Source of the DNA: Effrenium voratum
Lineage: Eukaryota > Sar > Dinophyceae > Suessiales > Symbiodiniaceae
Length of the DNA stretch: 64,000 nucleotides
Direction of reading: 5' to 3'
Assembly (NCBI GenBank): GCA_963377175.1
Contig: CAUJNA010002757.1
Location: 621,005 to 685,004 of the forward strand
Position 1 is the stretch's first letter, and each line of letters starts with the position of its first letter. The notes beneath the pieces are model-generated. The model saw only the letters and a list, made by a program, of their open reading frames with translations, did no database searches and had not been told where the DNA came from. Of the stretch, positions 46,812-56,371 are shown piece by piece. The position numbers were made by a program, and so were the translations under genes.

Positions 46812-46960
46812 CTCTTTTGAAGACAAAACCCATCGATGCAAAGGCGCTCTGTCCAACCCCACTCATACATAGCCTGCTCAGTGACGAATTCCCCCTCAAC
46901 CGTCACCTCGCACTCCCGCATTTCCTCCCGCAGGATCTCCACCTCCGCGACAAATGTCTC
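46812..46960 (-). CDS. Internal exon, conserved EVxVEGEF module
   Basis: Starts after CCTAG|GAG and reads ETFVAEVEILREEMRECEVT then VEGEFVTEQAMYEWGWTE. This closely matches a segment I recall in the multicopy dinoflagellate family (ETFV.EVE..REEM.E.E.TVEGEF.TEE.M.EWGW). The exon continues the CGYCADP end of the upstream exon. Open in this frame only. Confidence 0.6.
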
Positions 46961-47035
46961 CTAGGCAACCCGGCAGAAACTCGAGCCCCGAATCACGTTT
47001 TTTTCAAGTGTGTGTTGACGGGCAAAAAGCCTGAG

Positions 47036-47700
47036 CTAAAACCAAGGGTCTGCGCAATACCCGCACTGCTTAAATATCTCCTCAAGAGTACGCCGACCTT
47101 GACCACCCTGTTGCCATTCCTGGAATATGGTTTCGCTGACTTTGGCCTGGCCGTCAACTTTCCTTGTAAAGATTCTTCGGGTGCGGCAACGAATTGCATT
47201 CAGCGAAATATGGTGTTTGCCAAGCTCGGGCTTTGGCGCGGTCTCATCCCCAATCACTGGCACGTGCACATTGACATTGAGCGTGTCAACGAAGTCGTTT
47301 TTCGGGGAATCTACCAGGGTCATGTCCTCTAGCTCTGTCTGCGTCTCGCCTCCTGCTTCAGCAGGTTGGCCGTGGCCTCTCTGCGGCATTGGCTGAGCAG
47401 GCAGGGCAGGGCTTTCTGTGTCGCTCAAGGTTTCTTTCTCAGGGGAAGGTCCTTGGGCGTCTTCCCACTCAGACTGGCCTGAGAAACTTTTATTGTATCC
47501 CGAAGTCTCGCTAGATTCAGCTTCATGTAGCAAGGGTTGAGGAGCTGCCAGCACAGGGTGGTTGGAAAGCACAACAGACCGGACAGGGGTGGGAACTGGA
47601 GTTGCAGGAGTGCTCAGCTTGTCCTGGGCCAGGTAGCTCTCCAAAGCCTCGGGGATAGATGGGGAAGGGTAAAGAGGAACACGGCTTCCAGTTTCTTATG
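47036..47700 (-). CDS. Internal exon with Pro/Ser linker and RRIF module
   Basis: The frame starts upstream of ESYLAQDKLSTPATPVPTPV, runs through a Ser/Glu/Pro-rich, probably disordered linker, and ends with CRTRRIFTRKVDGQAKVSET, IFQEWQQGG and FKQCGYCADP. The RRIF...DG..KVS...W...G.R..L...F..CGY pattern is a conserved module of the dinoflagellate family, preceding the EVxVEGEF exon. In-frame stop three codons past CADP, so the donor lies close to it. Confidence 0.6.
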
Positions 47701-48280
47701 GGTTTCGGTCCGCCTTGGATGCGCTACTTTGAGAAGAGCTCCTAGTGAGGCTTTGGTTATGTAGCCCCCCAAATGGATTCCCCAACTGGAAGCAATAAAT
47801 TCCTCGTAGAGCTCCGTTTTCGGTACACCTTGGATGCGTTACTTTGAGAAGAATTCATAGTGCCCCCCAACTGGATGCCGCAACAAAAATCTCTGTGACA
47901 ACACCCAAGGCGATTTGAAGGTAGGTCTCCGTTTTCAGCACGTGTGGGATGCGCTACTTTGAGAAGAACTCATAGCGCCCCCCAAACACTCTGTGACTAC
48001 ACCTGAGGCGATTTGAAGGTAGGGCTCCTTTTTCAGTACAAAACGGAAGCAATAAGGCCAGCTCAAAGAAGCCAGAAGATGCGTCCACCCCGGAGGCTTG
48101 GGTGGACGTTTGCTCTGCTTGGCAAAAATAGCCCCCCCCCCCCGCCCTTGGATGACTTCACCAAATGTGCTTTTTGAAGAAGCAATTGACGAGGCTCCGA
48201 TTTCGGTACGTTTTTGCAACGCGTTCCTCCCGGAACCCAAGTTTGGGCACGCTCTTTGGGGACACAACTCGTTGCAGTTC
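47701..48280. other. Intron with tandem-like CTTTGAGAAGA blocks
   Basis: GGATGCGYTACTTTGAGAAG occurs at about 47717, 47831 and 47947, each followed by AGCTCMTAGTG- or CTCATAGCG-like sequence and CCCCCCAA. Three loose repeats of roughly 115 bp. No coding signal. Confidence 0.6.
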
Positions 48281-48409
48281 TCATGAAACCTGTTCGTTGG
48301 TCTCGCCGTTCCTTTTTTTGGGCGCTTCGCAAAGTTTCCCGCGCAACCCCAATCCACAATTGAAACAGGGCTCATCACTAACTGTTAAGGCCCCAGTCCC
48401 AAGCCAAAC

Positions 48410-48640
48410 GTTTTTTATGCGGCAAGCTACTGCCAGCTCTCGGGCCATCTCCTCTTCTGACAGCTCTGCGGTCTCCAGGCGCTCTGCGTGCTGTTGCACA
48501 AGGGAAAGCCCGTCGAGGAGACTGGACGCAGACCAGCCTTTACTGACCATTTGTTCAAACCCCATAATCCCTGCCGGACCCTTGGTAAGGGCAGTTACTT
48601 GATCCAGTGCAGCTGATAAAACAACTGACATCAAGGCAGG
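48410..48640 (-). CDS. Probable internal exon, helical
   Basis: LMSVVLSAALDQVTALTKGP and FEQMVSKGWSASSLLDGLSL, then QQHAERLETAELSEEEMARE, give a long open helical stretch. The frame beyond ACRIKNVW towards 48281 is likely intron. It lies between the methyltransferase-like part and the RRIF exon. Confidence 0.45.
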
Positions 48641-48699
48641 TGGCAAGTTGCATGCGCAGGTGTCAGTCCAAGCAAGGCTTCAGCATTTTCTAGGCGGTC

Positions 48700-49010
48700 C
48701 ATACGGTTAGCTTGCTGAATTCCAGCGCGTTATTACACGACAGCCACCGGCGGGAGTTGGCAAAAACAGCTCAAAATTGGCGGTCGGGTAAAGTCGCCGT
48801 TTGGTCGGGAATTGTCGCCTTTTGGTCGGGGAAAGTCGCCTCTTCGGAAACGGCATTTTTTTGGAACAGCGACATGTGCCCTGAAAAATGGGCCTTGGTT
48901 CGTAGGAGTTCCTGCCCGCTCCCTCCCATCTACACAGCTGCTGGAATTAGAGGGCGCCAAAGCTCAGGGATGCACAACTCTTTCGCTCCTCTTGCGTAAA
49001 GGATCGGCCC
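48700..49010. other. Intronic stretch with short internal repeats
   Basis: AAGTCGCC, GGTCGGG and TTGGTCGGGRAA repeat several times at 48778-48840. No exon recognised. Confidence 0.4.
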
Positions 49011-49099
49011 ACTCAGCTCGGCCTCCTCCCAGGACGACCATGGGGCCGCGGCGAACAAGGCTGGCAAGGGGGTCGTGACGTCAACCTGGGCCATAAGAG

Positions 49100-49537
49100 G
49101 CGACACCACCAAGGCTTATTGAGGGCAGCTTGTTTATGAGTCAAGGAGCTGTTTTCCACTATATATTTCAGAAAAGAAACATCAGACCAGGACGGCTTGG
49201 CCTCCTTCAAGGTATCCTTTGCCAGCTGCACAACGGCTCCAGCAAAAGGGGCAGGGTACATCCTTGGCTCATTATGCAATTCTACCAAGCATGTGTGAGC
49301 ATCCAAAATGAATGGCTCCATAAAGGCAGGAAACTGTGTGGAGCGAAGTTCCTTGCTCCCTCTGAATCGTTGCTCTCCTTTTGCATTGAAATACTTATGG
49401 GAAGTTTTGATTGATGCCTTCCTTGGAATCAGCTTGCCAGTTTGGAGCTTGTGGATGAGCTTGCTGCTGGATAGCAACGTGGTTCTCTTCGGTGTGGGAT
49501 GCCCCCACAGCTGCATCCAAATGCTGATTTTTGTGAC
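49100..49537 (-). CDS. Methyltransferase-like region, C-terminal exon
   Basis: Begins after CCGCAG|GTC and reads VTKISIWMQLWGHPTPKRTT, then KYFNAKGEQRFRGSKELRST, and farther on MYPAPFAGAVVQLAKD. This matches the segment after the LENP motif in the dinoflagellate methyltransferase-like family (W-M...GHPTPK.T.L..S...G...F.G...L..TQ.YP..F). The stretch between RSTQ and MYPAPF (about 75 nt) is probably a short intron, since family members run these together. Confidence 0.6.
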
Positions 49538-49594
49538 CTGCGGTCCGGGGGGGCTGCTTCGGCAAGGATGGAAGTGCTTTTGACAGCCCCACGC
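49538..49594 (-). other. 57-nt GC-AG intron
   Basis: Minus-strand sequence TTTCAG|GCGTGG...CCGCAG|GTCACA. Both borders read CAG|G, so the exact cut is ambiguous by the direct repeat, as is typical of dinoflagellate introns. Its removal joins LIKAGFQ to VTKISIWMQLWG, matching the continuous family sequence. The length is divisible by 3 and it has no stop, so it also appears as an in-frame insertion. Confidence 0.6.
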
Positions 49595-49715
49595 CTGAAA
49601 GCCAGCTTTGATTAGCATGGCCACAACCTGCTTCACCCGTTTGTAGTGAAACATCAGACTGGTGCTGGGGTTCTCCAGCAGCCACGTGCAATTCATGCAG
49701 GAAAGTAGCAGCTGG
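49595..49715 (-). CDS. Methyltransferase-like region, LENP exon
   Basis: LLLSCMNCTWLLENPSTSLM then HYKRVKQVVAMLIKAGFQ. The LENP motif occupies the place of the ENP/ENV catalytic-loop motif of class-I DNA methyltransferase-like folds. In this family it follows the CSTWV and GNKMTSRT motifs. It is joined to the upstream segment by a frame change, through a short intron or small insertion of about 48 nt. Confidence 0.55.
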
Positions 49716-49769
49716 ACCAAGCAAGTCCTCCCCAAGAAGCGCATTGATGGCAAACCCAATTTGCAAGCA

Positions 49770-49956
49770 ACAAGGCAGCAAGCGTCCTACTCGTCATCTT
49801 GTTCCCGCGACGGTTTGCTGTGATTGAGGGATCTCCTTCTGGCACAAGGACTGTTCGAAGTGAACTTCCAGCATTAATAGCAACCCATGTGGAACACACT
49901 GTTCCCAAAGCTGCCACGGCTTCTGCAACTCGCGCTTGAAGGCAAAGGGTGACCAC
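49770..49956 (-). CDS. Methyltransferase-like region, CSTWVAINAG exon
   Basis: RVAEAVAALGTVCSTWVAIN then AGSSLRTVLVPEGDPSITAN and GNKMTSRTLAALLLA. The CS-[TS]-[WF]-V-x-[IV]-N-x-G-[TS] motif is a hallmark of a dinoflagellate multicopy family. Upstream comes DLFSGRGR and downstream LLENPSTS, in the order seen in that family. SAM binding and methyl transfer are an inference from fold-like motifs. Confidence 0.6.
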
Positions 49957-50034
49957 CAGCCTGGGATGCTGGCGGGCAGAAAGCTAGGCTTGTAGACTCG
50001 TGAAAGTCCTTTCGGCTAAATTTGTGGAAGTCTG

Positions 50035-50290
50035 GAGTGCAGCTGAAAAGCAGGAACCCCGAGTCTCCGTTCCAATCCATGACTGAGCGGTACGGGCGAG
50101 ATGCCTTCTTTGTGGGCCTCCCTATTTTCGGGTCCTGTTTCCTGGCCATGCATAGATCGTAAGAAGCCACTGCAAGTCCAGCCTTGGCAGCCAGTTGAGA
50201 AATTCTGCCTCGGCCAGAAAACAGATCAAGCACCTGGTAGGAAGACTTGTTCGTGGTAGTGCAGGGTAGCCAGTAGGCCAGCATGACCAA
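50035..50290 (-). CDS. Methyltransferase-like region, DLFSGRGR exon
   Basis: SYQVLDLFSGRGRISQLAAK then AGLAVASYDLCMARK, ending RSVMDWNGDSGFL. V-L-D-L-F-S-G-x-G resembles motif I of class-I SAM-dependent methyltransferases (compare DLFSGxGG of cytosine-C5 enzymes), followed at the expected distance by an acidic residue ending strand 2 (YDL). The MDW/MDI..GF ending is typical of the dinoflagellate family. Frames beyond SGFL towards 49874 are probably intron. Confidence 0.6.
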
Positions 50291-50352
50291 AAGAATGAAG
50301 TCCTTGGTTTGGCAAGTGGAAGAATTAACAGCTGAGCATGGCTCGAAATAAG

Positions 50353-50640
50353 CTAGGAATCCTTTGGGGCTTCCAACCAGAGAAGACGGCGCAGAACCAT
50401 GTCCATTGTCTCAGGAGTCATGGCTATAGACAGGCGCCCTTGATCCAAACTTCGGCTATCAACCAGAACTGAGAAGCGCAAGCACAACCACTCACCCGAC
50501 ACTCGTTGCGAAGTCTTGCAGGCCGCACCTTCCCTCATGAAGTACCCCTTGGATGCCAGCCGCAGCTGCCCAGGCCTCAGCATCCGCCGTACCTGAGGAG
50601 AATGCGCACGATTTCGCTGGAAGATTTTCATGGCAATTGA
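50353..50640 (-). CDS. Probable exon upstream of the methyltransferase-like region
   Basis: IFQRNRAHSPQVRRMLRPGQ and FMREGAACKTSQRVSGEWLC, ending TPETMDMVLRRLLWLEAPKD. Open for 144 codons on the minus strand. The upstream part to 50787 reads less protein-like. Membership inferred from position and strand. Confidence 0.4.
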   Translation of the reverse strand, partial: SIAMKIFQRNRAHSPQVRRMLRPGQLRLASKGYFMREGAACKTSQRVSGEWLCLRFSVLVDSRSLDQGRLSIAMTPETMDMVLRRLLWLEAPKDS

Positions 50641-51196
50641 CGCGGGGATCCAGTTAGCGATCACCCCTTTCATGGCAGCTGATGCGGGTTGCCAGGCACA
50701 GTGCAACTCATTTTTCAAGCCGCATTGCCCACGTTCCATTCTATTTGCTACCGCTGCTATCAGCATTGCCGCACAGAAGCAAACCAAGACCCCCGCAAAC
50801 CGTAGTAAATCACAAAAAGCTGTCGCCGCTGTTAGATGCTAGCATTTTCAGGAGCAGGCTGCAAAGGGTTGTAACTCACTCCCGTGTTAAGGCACTAAGC
50901 TTCCTGCAGGGGTGCAATTGCTGGCGCCATTTCAGCGGAGCCAAAAACATCAGAACACTGACAGGCAGTGCTCAACCCCCAAATGAAAAAGACCAGATTC
51001 ACTCGCCGCTCAGTTCCTTCACCTGGATGTACTTGCCTCGGCTGAAATTTCAGAATGGGCAAAATACCACAGCATCCTGCAGTGTTGTTATTATCAGTGA
51101 CGTTCTACACATTGCGGTCCCCTTATGGGTTGGAAGTTGAAAGGGAAACCGGTTGACCAAAGAAACCAACCATCGTAGGAAAAGAGCCACTGCCAA

Positions 51197-51325
51197 CTAG
51201 GCACTGAACTCCCCGTTGCTGAGGAAAATATTGGCCTGCTTGCGGGCCATGTCATGGCACGCCTCCTCGTTTGCCTTCGGGTCCTCTGCGGTAAGCTTGT
51301 CAAAGGCGAAGTTCCACCAAACCAA
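51197..51325 (-). CDS. Exon with WWNF helical segment
   Basis: After CTGCAG|TTG the frame reads LVWWNFAFDKLTAEDPKANE then EACHDMARKQANIFLSNGEF and a stop. It resembles a segment that follows the GRRPPK motif in the dinoflagellate family (xWWxF...L......E.A...A..FL). The donor is probably within the last codons. Confidence 0.45.
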   Translation of the reverse strand: MVWWNFAFDKLTAEDPKANEEACHDMARKQANIFLSNGEFSA

Positions 51326-51398
51326 CTGCAGGCGGGAATCAAGGCAAAGAACGCTAAGAGTGCCAACGAGGGAAGAGGTGCTTGCGAACAAACCTCTT

Positions 51399-53252
51399 TC
51401 AATCCAATTTTAAGCGTAACTTAGCTTTAGAGTTTCTTTGACGGCGCGCCTCCAAAGCTGCATTCTTAACGCCAGGCCGGATGTGCTCAGCGATGTGCGA
51501 ATTGTAGACTTTGGCAAGGCCCAAGAAGCGGTTGCTGGCAGCAGCCGTCTTTGGCGGCCGCCTTCCAGCGAAAGTTATCCGGTCCCCAGGCCCAGCGTAG
51601 AGCGCCAAAGACTCCCGCCGCTTCTTCTCCTTCTCTTCGTTTGCCACCAAAGGGCGGCCCTTGTCTCCGCCCTCGCCGTCCTTGCCGCCCTTGCCCCCAT
51701 CCTTGCCCTCGTCCTTGCCTTCGTCTCCAGAACTTGCCACCAAGTTGACGGCAGACTCCAAGCAGCGAGGGCTGACTGGAGGAGTCTCTCGGGCTGGCGA
51801 GGCCAACTTCGCCTGCTTGCCCCTCGCACGCTTCGGCTCCGCAGCAGGTCGCTTTTTGCTCGCGCCAGGCTCTTGGCTCTGGTGCCCTTGGCGCCCTCGC
51901 CCCCTTCCACGACCGCGTCCACGGCCACGCCCTTGCCCCTCTCCTGCCGCGGCCTCAACTTCCGCCAGATCATTCACAGCAACCGCCTTGGCGGCCTTCG
52001 CCTTAGCCAGCTTTGACACACCCTTCTTGGCATTCTTGTAGTCTTGCTGCTCCTGCCTGGTAACTACCGGCACACAGGGGATTCCACCCTCCCGCTCTCC
52101 GACTGCAACTGAGGGCTGGCTCTCATCCTTGAACTTCCTCTTCTTGGCCATGGCCTTCTCCTGCTTTGGCTGCTTTGCGCTGCTGTCCGCCTCTTTATTC
52201 TCCATGGCCACGATATCGCACTCGCCGCCCTTCTCGCCTTCCGTCTCTGCAGCTAGGCCACCCTTCTCAGCGTCCAGGTCCATGCCCTCGACGCCCTCCA
52301 TGCGCTTCTCTTCCGCCACCTTGTTCTCAGCCTCAGGCTCGGCGCCCTTCACGCCCTCGTTGTCCTCATGCTCGACACCCTTCGCGTCCTCCCTGCCGAC
52401 AAGCTGGCCCTGCTCGAGCCCCACTGCGTCTTCCTTGTCCACGTCCTCCTTGCCGACAAGCTGGCTGTTCTCATCGACACCTTTGTCCGCGTCCTCCTGC
52501 TGACTGCCCTGCTCGACGCCCTTCGTGTCTCCCTTCTCATCCTTCTCAACGTCCTCCTTACCGACAAGCTGGCCCTGCTCAGCGTCCTCGTTGCCCAGGT
52601 ACTCCTTGTCGACGAGCTGGCCGCCCTGCTTGACATTCAGCGCGTTCTTCTTCTCCAGGTCCTCCTTGTCAAAAAGCTGGCTGCCCTTGGCGCCCTTTGC
52701 ATTCTCCTTTTCCAAACCCTCCTTGTCGACAAGCTGGCCGCCCTTCTTCACGACCCTCGTGCTCTCCTTGCCCACAAACGCCTGCTCACCCTTCTTGATG
52801 ACCCTCGCTTCCACGCCCACAGCCTGGCCACCCTGCGCAAACTCGTGCCCCTCCTTGCCCGCAAACTGCACCGCCGTGCCCTTCTCCAGCTCTGCTTGGC
52901 TACCGTGCTTGGCCTCCTTGACCTTCGCCGCAGCCCGCACACCCTCCTTCGCATCCTGGTCCGCCTCCACCGTGTATGGGTCGGTCAGCACGGAGTGCTT
53001 GGGGTCAGGAGAAGGCTGACTGGGAGGAAGCTCCTTGCCCTGCTCGGCCCTCATCTCCATGACTTCCTGCTGCCAGTCCTCTGGCAGGTCCCAAGTCTTC
53101 TGAGTATGGAAGGCGTAGGACTTGGGAGAGAGGCCAAATGTATTCGACGATTCAGCTGTTGATGCTTGTTCCCGCGAAGCGTGCTCCACAGCTGCAAGCC
53201 TCACAGAATCATCGTCCATCGGCAAAGTGTCCAGTCCATCCGTGCCTGGCAA
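51399..53252 (-). CDS. 617-codon Lys/Glu-rich exon with RG tract and nuclear-targeting motifs
   Basis: A single open frame. Residues about 1-160 include DLPEDWQQEVMEMRAEQGKE. About 173-310 contain six to eight imperfect repeats of QLVxKEDxEKEDAxGxEQG type, highly charged and probably coiled or disordered. A basic patch AKKRKFKDE lies near 385. A GRGRGRGRGRGRGR tract (about 441-456) suggests RNA or DNA binding. KKRPAAEPKRARGKQAK (about 466-482) is a bipartite-NLS-like cluster. Near 561 FAGRRPPKTAAASNRFLG matches a conserved module of dinoflagellate multicopy genes. The last codons (KLRLKLD) probably run into the intron. Repeats on both strands create shadow frames, but only this one has conserved modules. 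The first ATG at 53252 is a guess, since an upstream exon is likely. Confidence 0.65.
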   Translation of the reverse strand: MPGTDGLDTLPMDDDSVRLAAVEHASREQASTAESSNTFGLSPKSYAFHTQKTWDLPEDWQQEVMEMRAEQGKELPPSQPSPDPKHSVLTDPYTVEADQDAKEGVRAAAKVKEAKHGSQAELEKGTAVQFAGKEGHEFAQGGQAVGVEARVIKKGEQAFVGKESTRVVKKGGQLVDKEGLEKENAKGAKGSQLFDKEDLEKKNALNVKQGGQLVDKEYLGNEDAEQGQLVGKEDVEKDEKGDTKGVEQGSQQEDADKGVDENSQLVGKEDVDKEDAVGLEQGQLVGREDAKGVEHEDNEGVKGAEPEAENKVAEEKRMEGVEGMDLDAEKGGLAAETEGEKGGECDIVAMENKEADSSAKQPKQEKAMAKKRKFKDESQPSVAVGEREGGIPCVPVVTRQEQQDYKNAKKGVSKLAKAKAAKAVAVNDLAEVEAAAGEGQGRGRGRGRGRGRGRQGHQSQEPGASKKRPAAEPKRARGKQAKLASPARETPPVSPRCLESAVNLVASSGDEGKDEGKDGGKGGKDGEGGDKGRPLVANEEKEKKRRESLALYAGPGDRITFAGRRPPKTAAASNRFLGLAKVYNSHIAEHIRPGVKNAALEARRQRNSKAKLRLKLD

Positions 53253-53490
53253 AAATTGTCGCTTTGAAGTGAGGGGGTCAAACAGTCACTTACCAGGGCC
53301 AATGATTTGTGTTGTTTGAGCTAGACCCTTGAATTGAGTCGACCCTCAGTCTTGCAAACGAAGACAGGTGCTCCCGAGTTTGGCCTAAGAACCAACAAGA
53401 GAGAAGATCGATGCTGAATTGCTGCCCAATCGCAGCCGGCTGGCGTCTCAGGTGCAGGCTTGGCAGAGCGCTTCTTCAAAATCAGCTGCC
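53253..53490. other. Probable intron between N-terminal exons
   Basis: No clear exon. A minus-strand frame at 53321-53530 (LRQLILKKRSAKPAPETPAG) is basic and could be part of a neighbouring exon. Confidence 0.35.
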
Positions 53491-53559
53491 TCAGGCTTGG
53501 CACGGGCAGTTGGGACAGGAGAGTTGGCAACCTTCAGAACGGAACGGAATGATCAGAGC

Positions 53560-53943
53560 GAAAAGTTCTGTTAAACGAAAAACAAGAATCTTGAGGGCTT
53601 GCGCCCTGGCTTCCACGTGCTCCCTTTGCATTGATGGGGCCACACCTTCCAAAAAGGCTGGCACTGGCGGCAGCGACTGGGATAGCTTTTGCGGCACAGT
53701 GTTGGGCAAAGTGGGGCTGGGCTGCTCTGGCGTGGGCTTGGGTACAGGGGCTGGGGGCTGAGTTACCCTGGCTGCCCTTGAAGCTGTGGGAGTTGCAGGT
53801 GCTGATGTTGTATCAGAAGGGGAAGCTTCGCTCGTAGTGGTTCCCTCGCCATCATCACCATCAACCCCTTGAAAATCGGCCCAGTGCTCAAGCAAAATGC
53901 CAAAGAACTTTTCAAGCGCAGGTACCTTTGTTGCAACGGCCAC
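53560..53943 (-). CDS. Pro/Ser/Thr-rich N-terminal exon of the same gene
   Basis: ALEKFFGILLEHWADFQGVD followed by a long Thr/Ser/Ala/Pro linker (PPAPVPKPTPEQPSPTLPNT) and VPAFLEGVAPSMQREHVEAR. It lies immediately upstream of the Lys/Glu exon on the same strand. Likely disordered N-terminal region. The borders and true start are unknown. Confidence 0.4.
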
Positions 53944-55099
53944 TCAAGGTCGACCCACAATAAACACTTGGGGAAATGAGACAAAACACGTCAAAGGTAA
54001 CAGCAAAATCCGGCACTGAAGTTGGGCAAAAGACCCGGGTTGAGTCGGAGGCTGAAAAGCGCCGGATGCCCCTGGAAAATAACACCTTCATGCCAGCCCC
54101 ATCGAGCTGGACCATGGCAGCATCTTCATCTCGGCCAGTCAATTTGCGAAGCTCACGAACCTTCAGGGCTACCAAGCAGTGTGACTGAAGGGTGCGAAAC
54201 AGAATTTGGAAACGTTGGATTTCCTTTCATAATTTGGTAACCCTCTCCTCCGACCGAAGGTACTCGATCGGAATCGCCCGTGGCCAAGGGCTACAGGGGC
54301 ACCAGATGGTTGCCAAAATCTCTAAAGGGGTTGTGTTTAGAGCCATGGCAGCAGTACTGGGAATGCCCACTGACTTGGCATTGCTCCAACGGGTCATGCA
54401 GGGCTTTTCCGGTGTCTGAATGCGTGCCCGGATGCTGGAGTCAGCCTCCCAAGCTCTCGCAAGCACCCCCGGCGCAGGCAGAAGACAAGTTGACATGGCC
54501 AGGTCCTTATGCAAAGCAGAGCGAGTGACCTGATCCCAAACGGCTGCACGCATGTGCTTCAGATGCGATTTCCACGCCTTTGACGCGGATACATGTCAAA
54601 TCAGAGACACTTGCCACATCAGGGTCACTTGGTGATGTTGCCGAGGCCAGCATTGAGAGCACCGGGAACCAAGCGCTCCCGCCCGTCAGGTAGTTGGCAC
54701 CATGCGTGGAACTGCTTTCTGTGTATTGATAGCCCTTTCGGCAAGTGTTTTCTATTGTTTCCTCGACTTGCATTGATTTAGCTTGGTCATGGTGCCTTCT
54801 GATGTTGATTCCATCTTATGTGGATCTAGCTGTCGCCTTCCATGAAAAGAGGAGCGAGCGGGAAGCCACAACCCCCAGCACAAACTGCCCCAGACCTGCA
54901 AACCAGGAGAAAGACTCAGAACTGCCCGAAGGCAGAAACAAGCGCCGCCTTCCTGAAGAGGCAGTTTTTTTTGAAAGAGCAAGAAAAAACAATCATTGGA
55001 AGACGTAGGTATATATATATTTTCTACATAGCCACTTTGGAAGGGGGGTCACTATTTAAACTCACAGCCATATATGCTATATGTATAATATACACATCT
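53944..55099. other. Upstream region of the multi-exon gene, nothing definite
   Basis: Minus-strand frames at 54227-54553 and 54507-54773 could hold 5' exons but carry no motif. No core promoter element is evident, as expected for dinoflagellates. A short TA run lies at 55010-55020. Confidence 0.35.
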
Positions 55100-55217
55100 G
55101 GCCATGGGTCAAAATCCAAAACGTGCCCCCAGTGAACATCCCAATCCCACTAAAATAGGTTCTAAAATGGGTGGTGCACCTACCCCAAAATCGTGCCATT
55201 GGTTTTGACCCACAGCC
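55100..55217 (+). mobile_element. Family B inverted-repeat element, copy 2 (full length)
   Basis: Left end GGCCATGGGTCAAAATCC and right end GGTTTTGACCCACAGCC. ATCT duplicated on both sides (55096-55099 and 55218-55221). 118 bp, no frame. Confidence 0.9.
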
Positions 55218-55221
55218 ATCT

Positions 55222-55983
55222 TGGTCTTTGAAGCCCCACACATGGTTGGGCGCTTTAACCCATGTTTGGGTTCTTTAGGACATGTTCTTGCATATGCGCA
55301 AAGCCCATGGCTTGAAGTCCCGAAGGCCTGAATTTCTCCAGGCCTCTTTCTGGCTGGAAAGTTCCACAGAGCCCATCCTCATTGGCTGTACGTGCCAACG
55401 GATTCGGACACTAAATGGTGCACTTCCCACGTTGGTTTCCCTTTGGCACGCAAAATAGGTACCCTCCCAAAAAATCGTATACGAGGCTGGGGGGGCCTGT
55501 TTGAGGGGTTAGGCTTTGGAGTGGTGGCCCCTTCTTTGGAGTTGAGCATAAGAAAATGACATTCAAAGAGGCATCCCCCATTTGCTTACCCTCTTCCCAC
55601 TAACATAGCACCTCACAGTCCCTTTGCAAGGAACTGATCTTGCAGGTACCCTATGGCCGCATTTGTAGAAAGTTGCTTTCCAAGGGTTGCTTTGATGGAC
55701 AGCTTTTGTTCATCCCCCAAAACAAACCAGGATGCTGAGCAACACTCTATCAGAATTGGCAATGCTGACCCAACCCAACCCGCAACCGAGACCCAACCCA
55801 GACACCTTACCCTTTAAACAGGGGGTCATGTCAAAGCAAACCTTACATTAGCTGAAAAACGTGCCTTTGGACACCCTTTTGACTTGTTAATCAGAAAAAA
55901 ACAACAACAACAAAAACCGGTGCGCGAGTGTGGACACAGTCGAAAGGGCCCAGCCTTTGATGCCCTTTCTACCTTTTGGAGGG
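55222..55983. other. Non-coding stretch, no supported gene
   Basis: An AC/CCAAC-rich patch at 55768-55805 and an AAC run at 55896-55915 are the only structure seen. Confidence 0.45.
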
Positions 55984-56371
55984 ATTGATTCCCCATTCTT
56001 TTCAGCCATCGTCCTTTTCAAAAGCCGATCGACTTTTCCCTTTGGGTTTTTGGTGGTTTCCTGGAAAGCAGGATCCCTGGAAAGAATGGAAATGGGAGGT
56101 ACCCCTGGACTCTTAGATAGATGCGTTGGCTTTTCGTTGGAGGCGGACCCCCCGCTGCCCACGAACTTAAAAAAAAACCAAGGTTTCCTGTGAAAAAGGT
56201 GAAAAACCAGGTTTTTGTCTAAAGAATGGAAATGGAAGGAACCCCCAGAAAGATCCCAAAGAAATGTGGATCGGCCTTGAGAAGAAGGCTCTCTCAAGAC
56301 CCTGGCCGCTTCTTGGCCATGACTTTCTGAGCGAAACAAAACACAGCTTGGCGGAAGTAGTTGACCCCAGC
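55984..56371 (+). repeat. 0.39-kb duplicated segment, copy 1 (begins with family C element)
   Basis: Nearly identical to 58193-58570 except for small indels and A-run length. The first 113 bp (55984-56096) are a family C element. The rest contains GTACCCCTGGACTCTTAGA and GGATCGGCCTTGAGAAGAAG. A 329-codon minus-strand frame (55887-56876) runs through it but has no motif and is broken in the second copy, so it is not called. Confidence 0.9.

Noticed and set aside
49395..49781. 128-codon frame overlapping the methyltransferase-like exons
   Set aside because: Shadow frame. The conserved LENP and GHPTPK motifs are in the other frame.
51438..53162. Plus-strand frames of up to 264 codons opposite the Lys/Glu exon
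   Set aside because: Antisense shadows of a repetitive exon. The conserved modules are only on the minus strand.
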